Notes: generated from the sequence alone by a model not told the origin. 64,000 nt of DNA from Mesaphorura yosii (GCA_009869945.1 WIXG01000269.1:47091-111090); one strand, 5' to 3'; positions 49,701 to 63,783 are shown, counted from the stretch's first letter. Numbers and translations: made by a program.

Positions 49701-52700
49701 ACGCGGAGTAGACAACATCAGCGCTCGGTTGTTGCAAATATGTCGAGAACGATCTACCAGAGGACTGCCGAGTGTCTTTCGCAAATCAACCTAATCAATA
49801 ACTCCCTTTTCCTTCCTGTGCTTGCCTCCCGTGTCTTGCAAACAAAGTGATACTCTTCATTTGTAATCCGTGCCTGGTTTCGCTGTGCTTTCTCCATCTG
49901 ACTTTCACTTCATATTCGTACAAACTACTGTAAGTTGCTTTCTGGCGATGATATTATTTATGTACACTACAACATAGAAGCAAAAACTTGACGCGGCGTG
50001 AGCTTTTTGTGTCCGGATACTTATTATGATTGAGATGAAACTCTAGAACACTTTGGCACGACACACAAAATATTTTATGCATTTCCCCCGCAACGTTATT
50101 GCAAGGCAAAGGAAAGGAAGGAAACGCAAATCAAAGCTTCGTTCCATTCTGCTCATTCTTCTCCTTCACTTTTGCTTTCTTGCCCTCATTTTTTCATACA
50201 TAAAGCCACACAAATCTGCATTTTCAATTTATTTCGCATGTAAACCGAGTGCAAGTATTATTTATTATGATATACATTATTAATAATAATCATGAACGAA
50301 AGTCTGATTTCTGGTGGCAATCAAAATTCTGATTGAATTTATGGGCAAGTTTGAACTACAAACTTCGATTCGGTGGCTGAGCCTTTGGACGTCTTGATTA
50401 TTATTGATGCTGCTCGTGCACTTCATTTCCTATGCAGATTACGATTACTTGGTTAGCATTATGCGGCACGTGCTTGTAGCAGGTCATCAGATCTGATGAA
50501 AAAGGAAATCTCATTAGGGCTCTCTTGTGCGGGATTACCGTATGCCGTCACGAACGTGATTGGGACCAGGCGAACACTCAAGAACTAAGCTGCTTGCGGT
50601 TTCTCTAGGATTGACTTCTACTCGCGTACTCGAACTCGAACCAAAGTGCACGGCATGAATTACACGTGGTGATTAACCTACTAAAGACAAATTGAAGCTG
50701 GTTCAACTAAAGAAAGCTTAGCCTCTTGAAAATAAACCCAGGGCAGGGATTGCAATAAAGTTGTACGCGAAATTGTAGAATCAGATTTATAGCCAACAAA
50801 TTATGAACAATGGTTTCACTTTCTCCATATTGCATAAATAAGACAATTTCACTTCGAAAGAGAAGTAAGGAGCAGGAAGCTACATAGCATGATCATCGGA
50901 CATCATTTTCAAGTTAACTGCAATATAGCAAGTTCGCTTTACTGGCGACCCAGCAAACTCATTAAATAACCGCATTTAATATCCTGCGTTGCGTACACAG
51001 TAGAAGCCTTCTAATGAATGAATGAGTAAACGGAAACTTTCATTACCACCACGCAGTCTGCGATACAACTCATTTGAGAGAGCAAAGGCATGAATTTATG
51101 CGCGCAAGGCAATGAGCTTATGTCAGTGGTACTGTTTTATTGCCGCTTGCGTTCAGGGAGGTCGTAATAATAAAAAGGTGCAATACAGCAATTCTGGGTG
51201 GGTGATCCATCTTCTCGTCCGGACTACGGCACGGATTAGCACAGAAATGAACCAGGAATTGAACCATGCACGCGTGTAAACAAGAGAATAAGGATATCCG
51301 CGTGCTCATACTTTCTCTAATCAGATACAAGCTGGCATTTGGCATGATGCGTTAGTCACAGTTTTATTGGGGACGCGCAGCATGGCGCAATTAATGCAGG
51401 ACGAAACTTATTAACATTTCCACAAGCAATTTCATTACGCCGGTAAATTTTATATGCTCATATAAAATATGTTGCTGGAGAAAATGAATTTTCTATGGAG
51501 TTATGGACGAAATAAAAATAGCTGAAGGATTAAAACGTCAACCATGCGAGTGCCATTGGCTTTATACACAAATATCTTGCACTTCGGCGTACCACAATAG
51601 CTCGTGCGTTATGTTATGACAGAGTCAGCGAGTATGCCAGCTTGAGGATAAATTCTTGAGAGTGAAAGCGTCTTTGTACTTCTGTCAGTTCTGACACTAA
51701 TAATTGGGAATATACTTAAATTTATCTACCGCGTACGTGCTTTTCGTGCCACGTGGCAGGAACCGTCACGGCCATTGAAGTGCAATGTGTAATGGTTATC
51801 GCCAGTCTAGCCAGAATGCATTTTTATACTGGTAAAACGTGCGGGTGGGAACGCGTTTCTCCTCCGCGAAAAAATGAGGTGATAAAAACGAAATGTCTAA
51901 ATATCCAGTTTGCTGCTACGCTCCTTACAAAAATGTTGAGGTAAAACGGCAGACGGCAATGATTTCACGCTCACAGCTCGTAACAATAAAAGAAATAATT
52001 TCCAACCGGGCAAGGGTTATAGTTTGTATTTATTTTTCCATGCGTTGAGGGTCTCTCGTCTCGCACTTTTGCACATCATCCAAAACGAAACTTGAGAAAC
52101 ACCCGCGCCCGAGTCTGCCTGCTTCTATGTGCTATACGAGAAAGCACCTCTTCACATTGCATTTATGTGCTCATAATATTCGATAAGCACTCTTGGACTC
52201 TCTCTTGGACTTAGGCAGGATGCTCCGTCGCACGTTATCGTAATGAAAAGATAAACAGGCTAAAGAGGACCGTAAACGGGAGCAAGCGGTGAGAATGAGC
52301 CACTTGTATCTTCACTTTGAATTATTATCCTCCTGCATTATTTTAAGCAGCGTTGTTCAAGTGATACAAATGCCGCCTGTCATCCCTTCGAAGTCAAACG
52401 CTTCAACAACAAGCACACTGAGCAATGTGCCTGTCCAGGATAATCTTTTAATTAAATTCACTCGCAAACTAATTTACAAAGGGCAGAGACTGGAATGAAG
52501 ATTGACATGACACGGCACGGCACGATAAAATTGGAGCGGCAAGGCAAGGCAAGGCCGAGCCCTGCCAGAAAAGCAAAACTGAATGCGAATTACGTAAATT
52601 CCACGCATGTAAATGCGTACTTACGTACAAATGAATTACGTGGAAAAATAATTTGAATTGCAAAATTCAACGCTTCCATTTTCATTTTTGCTTTCGGTGA

Positions 52701-55700
52701 ATATTAATATTAATATCGACAGAATCTCTTCTCGCAGCCCACGAACGAGATTTATACATTTTGCAGGCGCACCCTTCGCGTGTGTGGCATTTATTCTCAG
52801 TATATCACTACCACCAGAATACAGCTTGAGAATATCACATTTATTTTTCAATACATAAAAGATTCTATTTTCTCAACAATTTCGGCCGAGCTGACGAGCA
52901 ACATGATTTTATACTTCACATGGATTTAAAAATAGAACGCGTAGAGAAAACTGATTGATTGATTTCAGGGAAGAAAGAAGAAAAAAAACATGACTCCGCC
53001 TAAGCCATAATGCTGTGCATGATTCAATATCTACATTTATAGGTTCTCTTTTCTTCAAACGTCAAACCATGAAAATTGAGAGGATTAAAGAATAAGTAAG
53101 AGGCCGGCGGAAGGGATTTTGTGAATGCAAAAATATGAAATATGAGTCTCGCCTTGGAAAAATTAAATTAACTTTGCATAATAATTCTGATTTTTTTAAA
53201 TGCCACACGAGTTTTTATAATACGCCTAAATTCTAAGCATGATTCCAAATGATTGGGGCGAATGGACGTGATTTACAAGACTTAGACTTAGTAGTTATCT
53301 GACCTAAAAATTAAAAGATGAGTCTCCCGTCTTAGAGTCCATTCATTCGAACAATGCTCGCAAAGACTTTTCATAATGGCATAACATATGGAATTCTGCT
53401 GAAAGTTCAAGAGTTAGAAATTGGATATGAAAGTTTGGCCCAAAATGTAGATTTTTGCCTGAAAATTCTTTTTCGCAGAATCTTCTTTCAAGAAAGCATC
53501 AAGATCATTTTCATGTTTCATGTTTTACCATGAATAAACTTCGTTCCTTAGCTTTCGTGATTGCTATTTTCACGCGTGGGTCCATCTGGTAGACAGATCG
53601 TTGAAGACTGCTTCATCGAGCGCAAATCTTTTGTATGGGCAGAGCTCAATAAAATGCAGCATTATGACCGCAATTACGATGACGGGATAAGGGATAAAGT
53701 GCTTCCGATTTTATGCATGGGATGATTTATTCGAGTACCGCCAATGCCCCAATCTTTGGCAAGCCGCTCATAAACATGTCAGCCAGAGATTTAAGTGTGG
53801 ACAGGGGCTGCGACGAGTACGCAGTACGGAAACAGGTCCATTGCTAAACCTGAAGCAGGGGCAGGGCAGGTGAATTATATTTATGTGCAAGCGCCAACTT
53901 GAACTCACTAAAAGAGTATGCCGCAGCGTGTTGAATGCTTGAGGAGTTTCTCGGAGAGATAAATTACAGAGAAGAATAGAAAAGTGGTGATAATTTTCGG
54001 TTTTGCTCAGCTCGAGCCTATTTCTAGTGCCGCGGCGCTTAAATTTATGCGCACACGAAATCGTTTCCTCGGAATTTTGTGCTTTCTGAAAATTAACATA
54101 GATTCGTATCCTTTTCATCTGCATACCTTAACTCCATCTTCATTTTCACTCCCAATGAACATGTACACTTGTCTGCCACTCTGTACTTTCTCTCCTAAGA
54201 CTGATTTCTTCTTGTCGTCCTGGAATCTATATTTGCCTTTTTATGTTTATCAAATCACAGGAAACGACAGCCGTACTTTATTCAATCAGACAACAGAGAA
54301 ACGGGCACATTGAGTTCTGACAGAACGTTTTCAGAGCAATGACAGCACTTTACTTGTCAAAGCATACAATTGACTCGTCGCGTCAGCGCGCTATGTGGAA
54401 TGATTGAGTTACTTGAAATGTACATCAATTCACCTCCTTGACGGAAATCCGAAAAGTTGACAGTCACACAAATGGAGCAGATTTCATGGCCGCCAAGCAA
54501 GCGGGAGCCACGAGTACCTTGTGTTATATTTATTCAGACCGCAAGAAACAAAAACGTTCTACTCGTAACCGGAAAAGTTGTGCATCTTTTGTTCCCATAA
54601 CGTTTCATTAAGAAGGCATTAGGTTCATTAAAACAAAAAACAAGTGAGCTCAGCCATTCATTCTTTTCAGCCTCAAAAAGCATTCCCAGCGAAGTTGGTG
54701 CATTTGTTCCAATTTGCGCGATTTATTCGCGTCTATTTTTATTCTAATGATTTTACATCTCGCCTGCCACCATCACGAGCCCATGCGGACTGAGTAAATT
54801 AAAACGGCCGTAATTGGATCGCTGTAACTGAAGCAGATTCGCAGTGCGCGGAAGCGGTCTTTGTATCCGTGTTTTATTTTTCTTGTCGTGACTCGAGAGT
54901 AGGCGATTAGTGTCAGAGTTTAGACAGTAGCGTTATATAATTGTTAACTTTAAAGTACACTGCGTGTGCAAATTCCCTGCCTCTGCATCTCCAGCGTTTT
55001 CGAAGCGATGAGACAAGAATAAACTACTGCGACTCGGCTTCGCTCTCTAGTCCACTTCATCTACGTAAATCCTTCGTTGGACAGATAAAAATATAAAGCA
55101 TAGTTAAGTGGTTTTGCGCAAAACAGAATGGGTTGAGTGACAAACACAAAATTAGATTTTTAGGGAAATATGAACCCACCGCCAAAGCGCTGGCTTGCCT
55201 TTGCATTGAGATTATATTACAAAACACTGACATTGTCTTGAACGAAATTCCTTCACGGACTCTTGCGGTCTTTCCTCTTATGCGGGAGGCTTTCCCAATT
55301 TCACAGACTGCTCTTGGCCTCCTTTCCTGTCGCCGTCCGTCGCGTATGCAAATATTTGTACAGTCGAATGACGGTCCGGTCAGGAGAAGCGAGTAGTAAT
55401 TCACATTTATAATTAATGGCAATGGGTTGAATTAGAGAACCCTTTGCAGTTGGTTTGTGGTCGTATGTACACGCATTACGCACTCACAAATCATAGAGTA
55501 CATTAGAAGATGATCGACTTAATGCTACCCCAATTTTAATGCCCCGTGCAGGTGCTTTTCTTACAATAAATGATGCCATGCGTGGGCTTTGAATGGATCG
55601 GCGCCACGCCCGCAGTTTAGAGCACATTATTAATGCACACAGTCACTCCGATTTCGTTTTGGGTACCTGACATGAATATGAGGTTAAATATGCACGCCTG

Positions 55701-58411
55701 CGGGTCATACAGGCTTTTGCGTTTGAACAATTTTCGCACGTGTCAGCTTTCGCGCACAGCCACAGCCAAACTGACAGTTTCTTTATTTTCGTGAGTCATC
55801 TGCTACCCGGCTCCGATTTTGTTTTCTCATGCCTCAAAGCGACGGCACTGTCGTCGCAATTCAATCATGATCCACACCCGCGTGGAGAGTCCCGAAGATT
55901 GGATTTCTTCTCTTAAACGCAATACACGCAATGACACTCTGATCAATACGTATTTACCTAGCAAAAGTGCAGACACGAGTCGGAGAAAGACAATAACAAG
56001 AAGCAGGCCACTCCGATGCTGTAATCCTTACCGAAACTGAACGAAAAGAAAACGAGGACGCGTTGGAGTTCGCTTTGAAATGTAAAAGTATGTAAATAGT
56101 TGATGGAAAAATAAAACTGTTTTCTCTTGTTTCGCGGTGCGGTGCGATACGACAAGTAGGAACTCTTTAACTCCATTTCTTCTTGCTCGCCGAGCCTCGT
56201 CTCCTGGTCTGGCGTGAGAGCGTAAGACGTGACAACTTTCTCTCGCTTTTCCGTTTCGGTTTGGCGTCATTTAAAAATCATGTCACACAAAACCCTGAGA
56301 GGCCGAACGTGTGGCGGCAGCACTTATCCATTATTGTGTTGTATTTGTTTCGAAAAAGCTCGTAGCGGAACTTGGCCTCTAAAGTTCCGGGATGAATTTT
56401 TCATATATTTTTGTCGGATATTTTGTTTTTTGCCAGCTGCAGCCAGCTGTTGAATTAAAATGCCCCAGTAAATTTCTGGCCTTTGAATTTCGAGTGCAAG
56501 TGAGTGCAACGGCATGTTTAAAAATGAGGTTGGCACTTGACTTCATAATTCACAGATAGAAAGCGATGCATGATACCTCGGTAATGACGAAAGCAGCAGA
56601 GAAAGCACGACAATAGGAAGGATCGAGTCGGCCTGGAAATAAATGAGCATTGGCATTATGAGTTCATGAGGAAAACCAACAACAAGCGTCAGCGTCAGTG
56701 CACGTCTGCACTCATTTGATAAAGGAGACAAGAATATAGAGCTGTCACTCTTCGACGTCTTCAAGCCACGCACGAACTACCAAATGCCAAATAGCTGCCT
56801 CCTGTCCTGCTTTCTCGTGCTGTTTGCACCCGTATTCCTATTTGTTATTCCGATCCCAGCGAAAAGGCACCAAACCCGAAATTTTTCTACTCCGTATGAA
56901 ATATCCCGTGTCCCGTAATAAGGCACGAGACTCGGAAGCACTGTCATTCTGTCAGAATGAAATTATGCCACGATGCCGAGCTATTTCCATTTTCATTTGC
57001 AGTTGCAATAAATGCTATTTAGACAACAATTTGGCTCGTTTCTCTCATTTACCCGTTTCACTCATTCCGGCAAAGGGCACTGCACAAAATTCTCAATCAC
57101 AGAGTGAAATTGAAGCCCTCCTTCATCCTTCTCACGTCGAATTGCTGAAATGTGTGTCAATGTACACAAGTCCATGTCGGTCATTCCCATACGAAAGATG
57201 CAAGGCAAGTGAAATATTTCCCAACTCGGTGCTTTGGCTCTCATTTCAATTTGCTCGAACAAGATTTGTAACTTGAACCAGGGAAGGCATCGCACAGGCC
57301 ACAACAGCAAAGTAGTAAAACCACTCTTTTATAGCTACTGCACACGTTTTGTGAAATAAATTATATATATAAATGGAGAGATTACTTTGAAGTGTTGTAC
57401 TATCTGGCGGTAATAATAATTTGTTTGTATTGTATGACTACAGCTAATGGAAAAATATGCTTACTCTGCTCCTGCATCCGCCTCTGGCCGGACCAAATGA
57501 TGTGGATGTGCAGGACTTTCTCTGATTGCGCTTTCTCCTGTCGCTGGTTTCACTGATTGCTGAGTTTGTCCGTCCAGCCTCAGTCAGCGACGGGCAGAAT
57601 GATCTAATTTTAATTCGGACCATCGAATTCTCTGCCAGCTTCTGCCAGTTCTATGGGGAGCCATGCTGAATTAGTCTGGGATATCATGACCATCCTGCGT
57701 CACTGCGTCACAGTAATTTATTGATTCATTATATTTTATATTGGGTTCGACTTTGACTTTAGACGGTCGCCTGGGAAAAGTAGGGCGGCACTGCTGATTC
57801 GGAAATGGGAACGAGCGTTTCGATGAGATGAGACAGACCTTCAAAGACAGTATGCAATTTGATAAATTAGTCGCGTCTTCTGATCTGTGAGACTCATTAA
57901 AGCCGTCTTTGCCTTTTATCCCGTGACATTAAGAGTTTCTTAATCACGAGTTTCATGTCATGCCGCGAAGTTACTTGCAGAAATTTTGGTAATTTGGCAA
58001 TTCAAAATTGCCAGTCAATCTCTTAATGCAAAAGTTTGTTCTTCGTCATACACTTTTCCTGGTATACAATAATAATGCGATTATTTTTGGCCGTCAATTT
58101 TCTGGTGTAGAATTACAGGATAAACAGGCGGGGAATTCATTCATTTTTCTTTACCATGTCTGGTACACTTCTCTGTCGCTTATAATGGGCTCTCCGAGTC
58201 AGGGATCAAAATTCCCTTGGTGCTTGTTAACATGGAGCTCAAATAATAGCATCTTTCTCTTCACGCTTTCACCTCATCCGAATCACTGACTCAGAGGGGC
58301 CAGTCCCACCTTCGCTGGCTCAACTTTCCGTTGTACTCTCAAATTCAGTCCCTAATTTAACATAACTGGCGTTGTTTATGCATCACACAGACGAAAATAG
58401 CAAAAGGGAAT

Positions 58412-58433
58412 TACATGAAGAATATTTCATGTA
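58412..58433. repeat. Short perfect hairpin (8-bp stem, 6-nt loop)
   Basis: TACATGAA (58412-58419) and TTCATGTA (58426-58433) flank a 6-nt AT-rich loop. This size is expected by chance in tens of kilobases. It is recorded for completeness. Confidence 0.5.
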
Positions 58434-60018
58434 GTAAGCAGCATTTTCACGAAGGTACACAAGGATTTCTTCTTCCTCTGCTTCAAGTTGCCTGATCTCT
58501 CTGATTCTCTGCTCTGCGGTGGGATTGTTCTCAATCCAATTAGTTGCGGTCAACTGTACAATGGTGGGGTCCCTTCTGTCTCATAACAATTCCAATCTTC
58601 TCGCAGCAGGCCGCTGGGCGGGCGCTCTCAAATCATGTTTGCCGAAAACTCCTGCCGTAAAATGAACACGACACGGTGGGTCAATGTTGTGTAGCATGCA
58701 GTGTACAGTGTGCAAAGATTTAATTTAAAACACCAACACTGCTCCTTCTTGCTATTTTCCGATACTGGGCAAATGCGGCTTTCTTAATAAAGTGTTAAAC
58801 ATTTTATTACCTGTAAAATAGTATTAACGAGCTGGGCTCCTCATTTTACACACTTTTCACATTTCGGCAGCTGTATCCAGCCCATATGCCTGCCTCTTTC
58901 ATTTCGTGCATGACTGAAGCTCAGAAGTCTCCGAAACACAAGCGCCACAAGCTGTCGGGCCAAGCCAACTCATGCCACCCGCACTCACTTACTTGCTCTG
59001 ATTACTTGAGTACTTGCCGGCACAAGGTGCGCTCTTTCTTGTTGGCTTCTTTAGTATCACATGGCGGCACATGAAAGGTGAAATAGAGCAAACCATGACG
59101 AGAAGATAATCGATCTGGCCTCACTAGCACGCGACGACGAACCAATTGACCTGCATTTGATTTCGTCACAGCATCATTTGCGACTCAAGCTCAGCCTTTT
59201 GTACGGTCGTTGAACGACGACGCGATCACGAGACGATATTCAAATAGTATCTTCGAAAACGGTGCAACGAACATTATTTTGCAATCTATCTTGCAACATG
59301 TCCAATAAAAATACAGTTCAGCGTCTCATCCAAAATCAGGACTAGGGTTTGGGCTACGGACCATACTCGCCTTCCAGTTTGATTAGAATATAATAACGCC
59401 CAGTGTTGCCGTCACCCCGAATTTATGCTTGTGTGCAGGATGCTGAGGACTAGTAAGTTACACAAATCTGGAGCGGATCACGTGCAACCTCTTCCATTCA
59501 ACGAGCATGCCAGCAAGAAAGATAGCATTCGTCTTCTGCTGTTTTTCGTGGAAATGGAATTTCAAACCTTCCCCAGAAAACCAACAGACCGGACCAGACG
59601 GAGTGTCAGGAATTTGGGAGCTTGGTCACATCGCTTGCACAGGCGAAAGCTGAACTGAAAATTCTTTCTATTGTGACTCTCATAATAATAATCATGACAT
59701 GGCCCACATTGTGCTGCCGAGTGTTCACTCTTCACGTTCATACGAACGTCTGTCCTGTGGTGTTTTGGTATTCCTTCACGCACTCTCAAAACCATATACA
59801 ATTTCCTCGGTCACATTACGTGAGAGTCACACAATGGGCGAAGGAAACGAATATGTGTTTGTGTCATGTGTAACGCGATTCATACACGAGTAAGACCAAG
59901 CAGTTCTCCGTTTCTGAAGAGGTAGCTGGAGTAGGAGCATGATTTCTTCGTTCCGTAGTAAAAGCAGTTTGCACTTGTCCTTGAGCCTGTGTTTGAGCCA
60001 CGGCATGTGTGCTCGCAG

Positions 60019-60054
60019 TCCAAGGAGAGCATGGGATACGCGAACGATGCGAAG
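60019..60054 (+). other. Possible 36-nt microexon
   Basis: GCTCGCAG (ending 60018) and AAG/GTACGC (donor from 60055) bracket 36 bases, 12 codons in phase 0/0, reading SKESMGYANDAK. The polypyrimidine tract is poor. It would fit a large alternatively spliced gene spanning the desert, but chance is at least as likely. Confidence 0.15.
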
Positions 60055-62357
60055 GTACGCTGCTTAGATGGATGCTTCTCCTCGCGCTGGGCGCAAATGC
60101 TGGTGCTCAAGCAGCTCAGGAACAAGTCGGACCAAAGCGGTTCTGACAGTGCTGATTGCAGCAGCAGCAGTCCGTGGTCGTAATCAAGACAGGATTGGAT
60201 CCTGCAAAACAAACGTTGGCGTTCGCGTACTAGCTGAGAAATTTACACCGCATTGACGGGTTTGCTGAGAATTCACCGGCATTCGTAGTTTAATGTGCCT
60301 CAGTCAGTTTACCACAACAAATTTTCTGCGAAACAAGAGTCGTTGTGAACGGAATCTTTTGACACGAGTGAAAGTGGTGCTTAGAAGTGACTTTTCAGTG
60401 CGTTCTCAGCTAAAATTTGAGAAACGCGTGAATTTTATGCGACCAAGTTGTGGAAGGCAAACTTTCACCCAAAATTAAATTGTGAAAGTGAGTGACTGTG
60501 CATGTGATCAAGGCACGTGTCACGCATTGAACAACTTTGTCTAATTTCTTCGTGATTCGTGGCTCGCAATACTCAAATTCTGGTGTGTATTTCTTAATTG
60601 GAAAGTCATCCGGTCACAAATTTTATACCTAAATACCGCATTGTTTCACGAATTTAATTTAATTTATAGTTCGCAAGGTCCGACAGCCCTCCTCAATTAT
60701 CATGCCGAAAGTGAAATATTAAATGAAATGCCATTTAAGTAAAACTTTTATTATTAACGCTGAACCGCTCTGCACATTTGCATGCGTATTCTACTGCCAT
60801 TGCTTAAGTCGCTGGCTGATATGGCATTCGAAGGATTTCTTTTCCCGATAATCGATTGTGAGTCACCGATTGTGTATTTATATAGAGTATTTAAAATCGA
60901 TACGCTCGTGATTACGGTACGGATTACATACACAGACCGCATTGATATTTATGTCAGTTGTCCTCTGAATATTTCATAAAGTCTTTGTCTCGGTAAACGA
61001 CTGTCGGGGAAAGGATTAATGGGGCCCAATTCAGTGAATCGTACGAAAGTACAGTCAACTTTGATTCACATCACGTTTATTCATATTCGCACATTGTAAT
61101 TCCATTTTGCACGCTAAATATCATCAATCTTAGATTTTGTGCTTTGCTCTATCATCCTCTGCCCAACTGCGGTAGAAAAATTTACTTGAGATTGCGTAAT
61201 TTCAATTAAAATCTGCGAGTTTCAATTTCAACGAATTTCTTCACTGCCTGCTGCAGCTCACACAGTGCAGGATTTAATTAGTCCCGGTGTTCCAATAGAA
61301 GGTATCGAGCACACCTTTCTGCTCAACGCGCTTTTGGCCATTGAGCAAAAAGGGCAAGTTAATTGAGTAAACACTACAAACGAACAATGCTGCTGTAATA
61401 ATATTTGCCCACGGTCTTGTATCATATCTTGACACTGCTTTCTCTCTCCTAATAAAGCCAATCTCACTTTCACCGGAGACTTTCTCTTCCTAAATAAATC
61501 ACCACGGTTTTGACTACAGTCTGAACTGGCGCCATGCCATATAATTATTAGAAGTTCAAGTTATCAATTTCTGATGCCTCACGTGTAATTACCGTAGTCT
61601 TCTGGCCGTTGTGCCGAATTCGAGCATTGCTAGATCTTGTCTTACCGAAGGCCACCTTTGCGCCAGTGCTTGTGCTTCGCAGTCAATACGAATTACAACA
61701 ATTCATAGTACACCTTTCTCTGATATGACATGTTCTTGTTATCACATCATAACTACTAATCGGGCAAGGCGTGTACTCACCCCGCCACCGGATTATTGTA
61801 GACCCGACCGAATGGGAACAGGAATAAGAGAAAGATAAAGTTTGAGTTTGAGTTGAATGCCGTGCTTAAGATGAAGAAAGCACGGCGTGGAATCCTTCTT
61901 CAGAATTCTTGTCTTTTCTTCCCATAAACCATATTTTTCTATTCTATTGCTTATAGCCGTGGGCCGGGGCGCCTCTTGAATTTTTTCTACTCTTATTATT
62001 ATTGCAGCGATACCGGCAGCTCCTTAAACTTTTGCAAGGCACCAAGCGGAGGTGAAGCATGAAAGTGGTGCAATGCAAAGGAACGAAAGGAATTTGTAAA
62101 AATCACGCGAAATAAAATTCCAGCACATCACACTGCACTCGCTGAGTTCAGGATGAATAGAAATATTTTCCAGCGTTAAACTTATAAAGATGTTGGGTGA
62201 ACGCGAGCCTGGCGAGTCGTTATAATCTTCTTCAAGTGTGAAAAAACGAACAGACGGACGAGTGGCTTGCTGGCTGGGAGGACAAAAGTTTCTTTTATTC
62301 TACCCGTGCAAGATCTCGACTGTTTCTTTCCCGTCTTATTTCGGCGTAACACGACAG

Positions 62358-62482
62358 AGCCCCCCTGTCACGGCCCCCCGACATTCCGCCCATGAGCACA
62401 CCCCCTCCCGACGACTGGGCCCCACTGACACTTCCACCGTCATTCCCCCCTTGCGACTTGGTCCCCTTGAAACTGAGCCCCC
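62358..62482. repeat. C-rich quasi-periodic tract (degenerate tandem repeat)
   Basis: Runs of three to six C recur about every 13-18 bp (near 62362, 62376, 62390, 62403, 62421, 62447, 62464, 62480). They are separated by TGA/GAC-containing spacers such as TGTCACGG, GACATTCCG and TGACACTTC. The pattern reads as a decayed tandem repeat with a unit of about 14-15 bp. The complementary strand is G-rich and could form G-quadruplexes. Confidence 0.6.
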
Positions 62483-62699
62483 TGAGTACATATCCCATTT
62501 AGACTGATTCTCCAGTGATTTAGTTGTGGGAATCAGGAAGAGAGGGTTAGATGGTTTGGTAAAGGCAATTAAAGGATATACCCATGAACTCGGCCTTTAT
62601 AGGAAGTAGGATAAGGGATAAAGGCAAGCCGATAGTCAAGTCGTCGGTTTGCTGGCTCCAAGCAACGAAATGAAGCCCCGATTAAAACCTTCGCAGTAG

Positions 62700-63300
62700 T
62701 TATTGGTCTTTCGCAGATCTTGAATGACGGCCGGTAACAGTTCCATAAAGGTATGGCGAAGCGAGGTGATTTCCTGACAGAAATTCTTCCCCACTTGATA
62801 ACTTGGTCATCTCTGGTAGAACAAGTTCTGCTCTGTTCGAAGGATTTGTCAGGCCACCCTGAAGGTCTTGTTGCCGCTCTCGCTGGATAATTCGTTTCAT
62901 TGAATTTGCTGTGCGGAGCTTTGCCATTACAGCGTTCGGAAGACCCTCCACAGCTGATGCAACAATGTGTTCTGTGGATTCTGTTGATGACTTTGCCGAT
63001 GTTTTAATTTTTGAGAGAAAAGTAGATTTGATGGAGTCAGCAGCTTCAGGAGGGTGGTTATGATTCTCGGATGTATACATGGTTTGCATGTCTCGTATGT
63101 CGGTATGAAGTCGTCCAGGCAATCGTAATTCGTCGGCTGGTGCATCTCCAAATTCTTTTGTTTACCCCTTCTCTCCCGTAACTATATGAGTAGCCCATAT
63201 GTGTGAGGGTGGCTTTCCTTGACGAGACTTGATTATGTTGAGTGCCATCTAAAAATATATAAGTGAAATTTGTTAATATATGATTAATTTTTGTAGGGGA
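62700..63300 (-). pseudogene. FLYWCH zinc-finger relic, probably from a MULE-like transposon
   Basis: On the minus strand one frame (to about 63140) reads SSRKATLTHMGYSYSYGREG and then KRIWRC, which matches the first half of a FLYWCH finger. A one-base shift then gives PGRLHTDIRDM and SENHNHPPEAAD, its second half with the His-x-His ligands. After this comes a segment typical of FLYWCH/MULE proteins (MAKLRTANSMKRIIQRERQ), then ELVLPEMTKLSSGEEFL, before it ends. The position expected to hold the second zinc cysteine reads Leu (LPGRLHT). The frameshift, the lost ligand and the missing transposase core indicate a dead fragment. FLYWCH fingers also occur in host proteins, so transposon origin is likely but not certain. 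Confidence 0.7.
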
Positions 63301-63675
63301 AATTTTACGGGGGGATTTGTACTTTCTGTAATTTATCTTTGTGCCATGATTCCGGCCACAATGCTGCTCGTGATTTTTGTTTGCTCGATTGTTTGAACTC
63401 ATTGAATCGAATTATGGAATTTCGATTCAATAATGAATTCAAACTATCTTCACAGGTGCTATAATATTCTTGATGATGTTTTGATGAAAACTGAATGACG
63501 AAACTGGCTTTGTTGATCACAATTCCAACGAGTTCTCGTTTAATATCAATGCTGAATTCGATTCGACATTGATTTCAAACGAGAAGTCGCTGGAGTAATG
63601 ATCGTGACGAGAGAAAGACTCAGCGATGATTGAGACTATTAAGCAAGAAAAGCTTGTCTCGTCATACAACAGCAC
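63301..63675. other. Spacer with weak minus-strand frames
   Basis: Two minus-strand frames (63305-63520 and 63517-63738) are open but show no recognisable protein. They may be further decayed sequence upstream of the FLYWCH relic. Confidence 0.3.
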
Positions 63676-63717
63676 CGCATTATTTTTAGAACGAATGTCC
63701 GTTCCGAAAATAATGCG
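63676..63717. repeat. Hairpin, 18-bp stem with two mismatches, 6-nt loop
   Basis: CGCATTATTTTTAGAACG (63676-63693) pairs with 63700-63717, whose reverse complement differs at two adjacent bases in the stem. The tight loop and long stem are well beyond chance for a local window. It lies about 70 bp before a second, larger inverted repeat. Confidence 0.75.
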
Positions 63718-63783
63718 ATGAACACTGAGCGGCTGCACCAGCCCAGACTCGTTTCTTCATTCGTTATAATTTTTATTTATTAT

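Larger units (their letters stand above)
44681..62357. other. Gene desert, part 3: no gene identified
   Basis: If the exon at 44495-44680 is real, this is at least partly its downstream intron. I see homeodomain-type sites at 46694-46777, a 215-codon minus-strand frame at 48400-49047 without domains, GGCAA-type short repeats at 52535-52555, an 8-bp hairpin at 58412-58433, and a possible 36-nt microexon at 60019-60054. None of the many short frames shows recognisable protein features. Confidence 0.5.
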
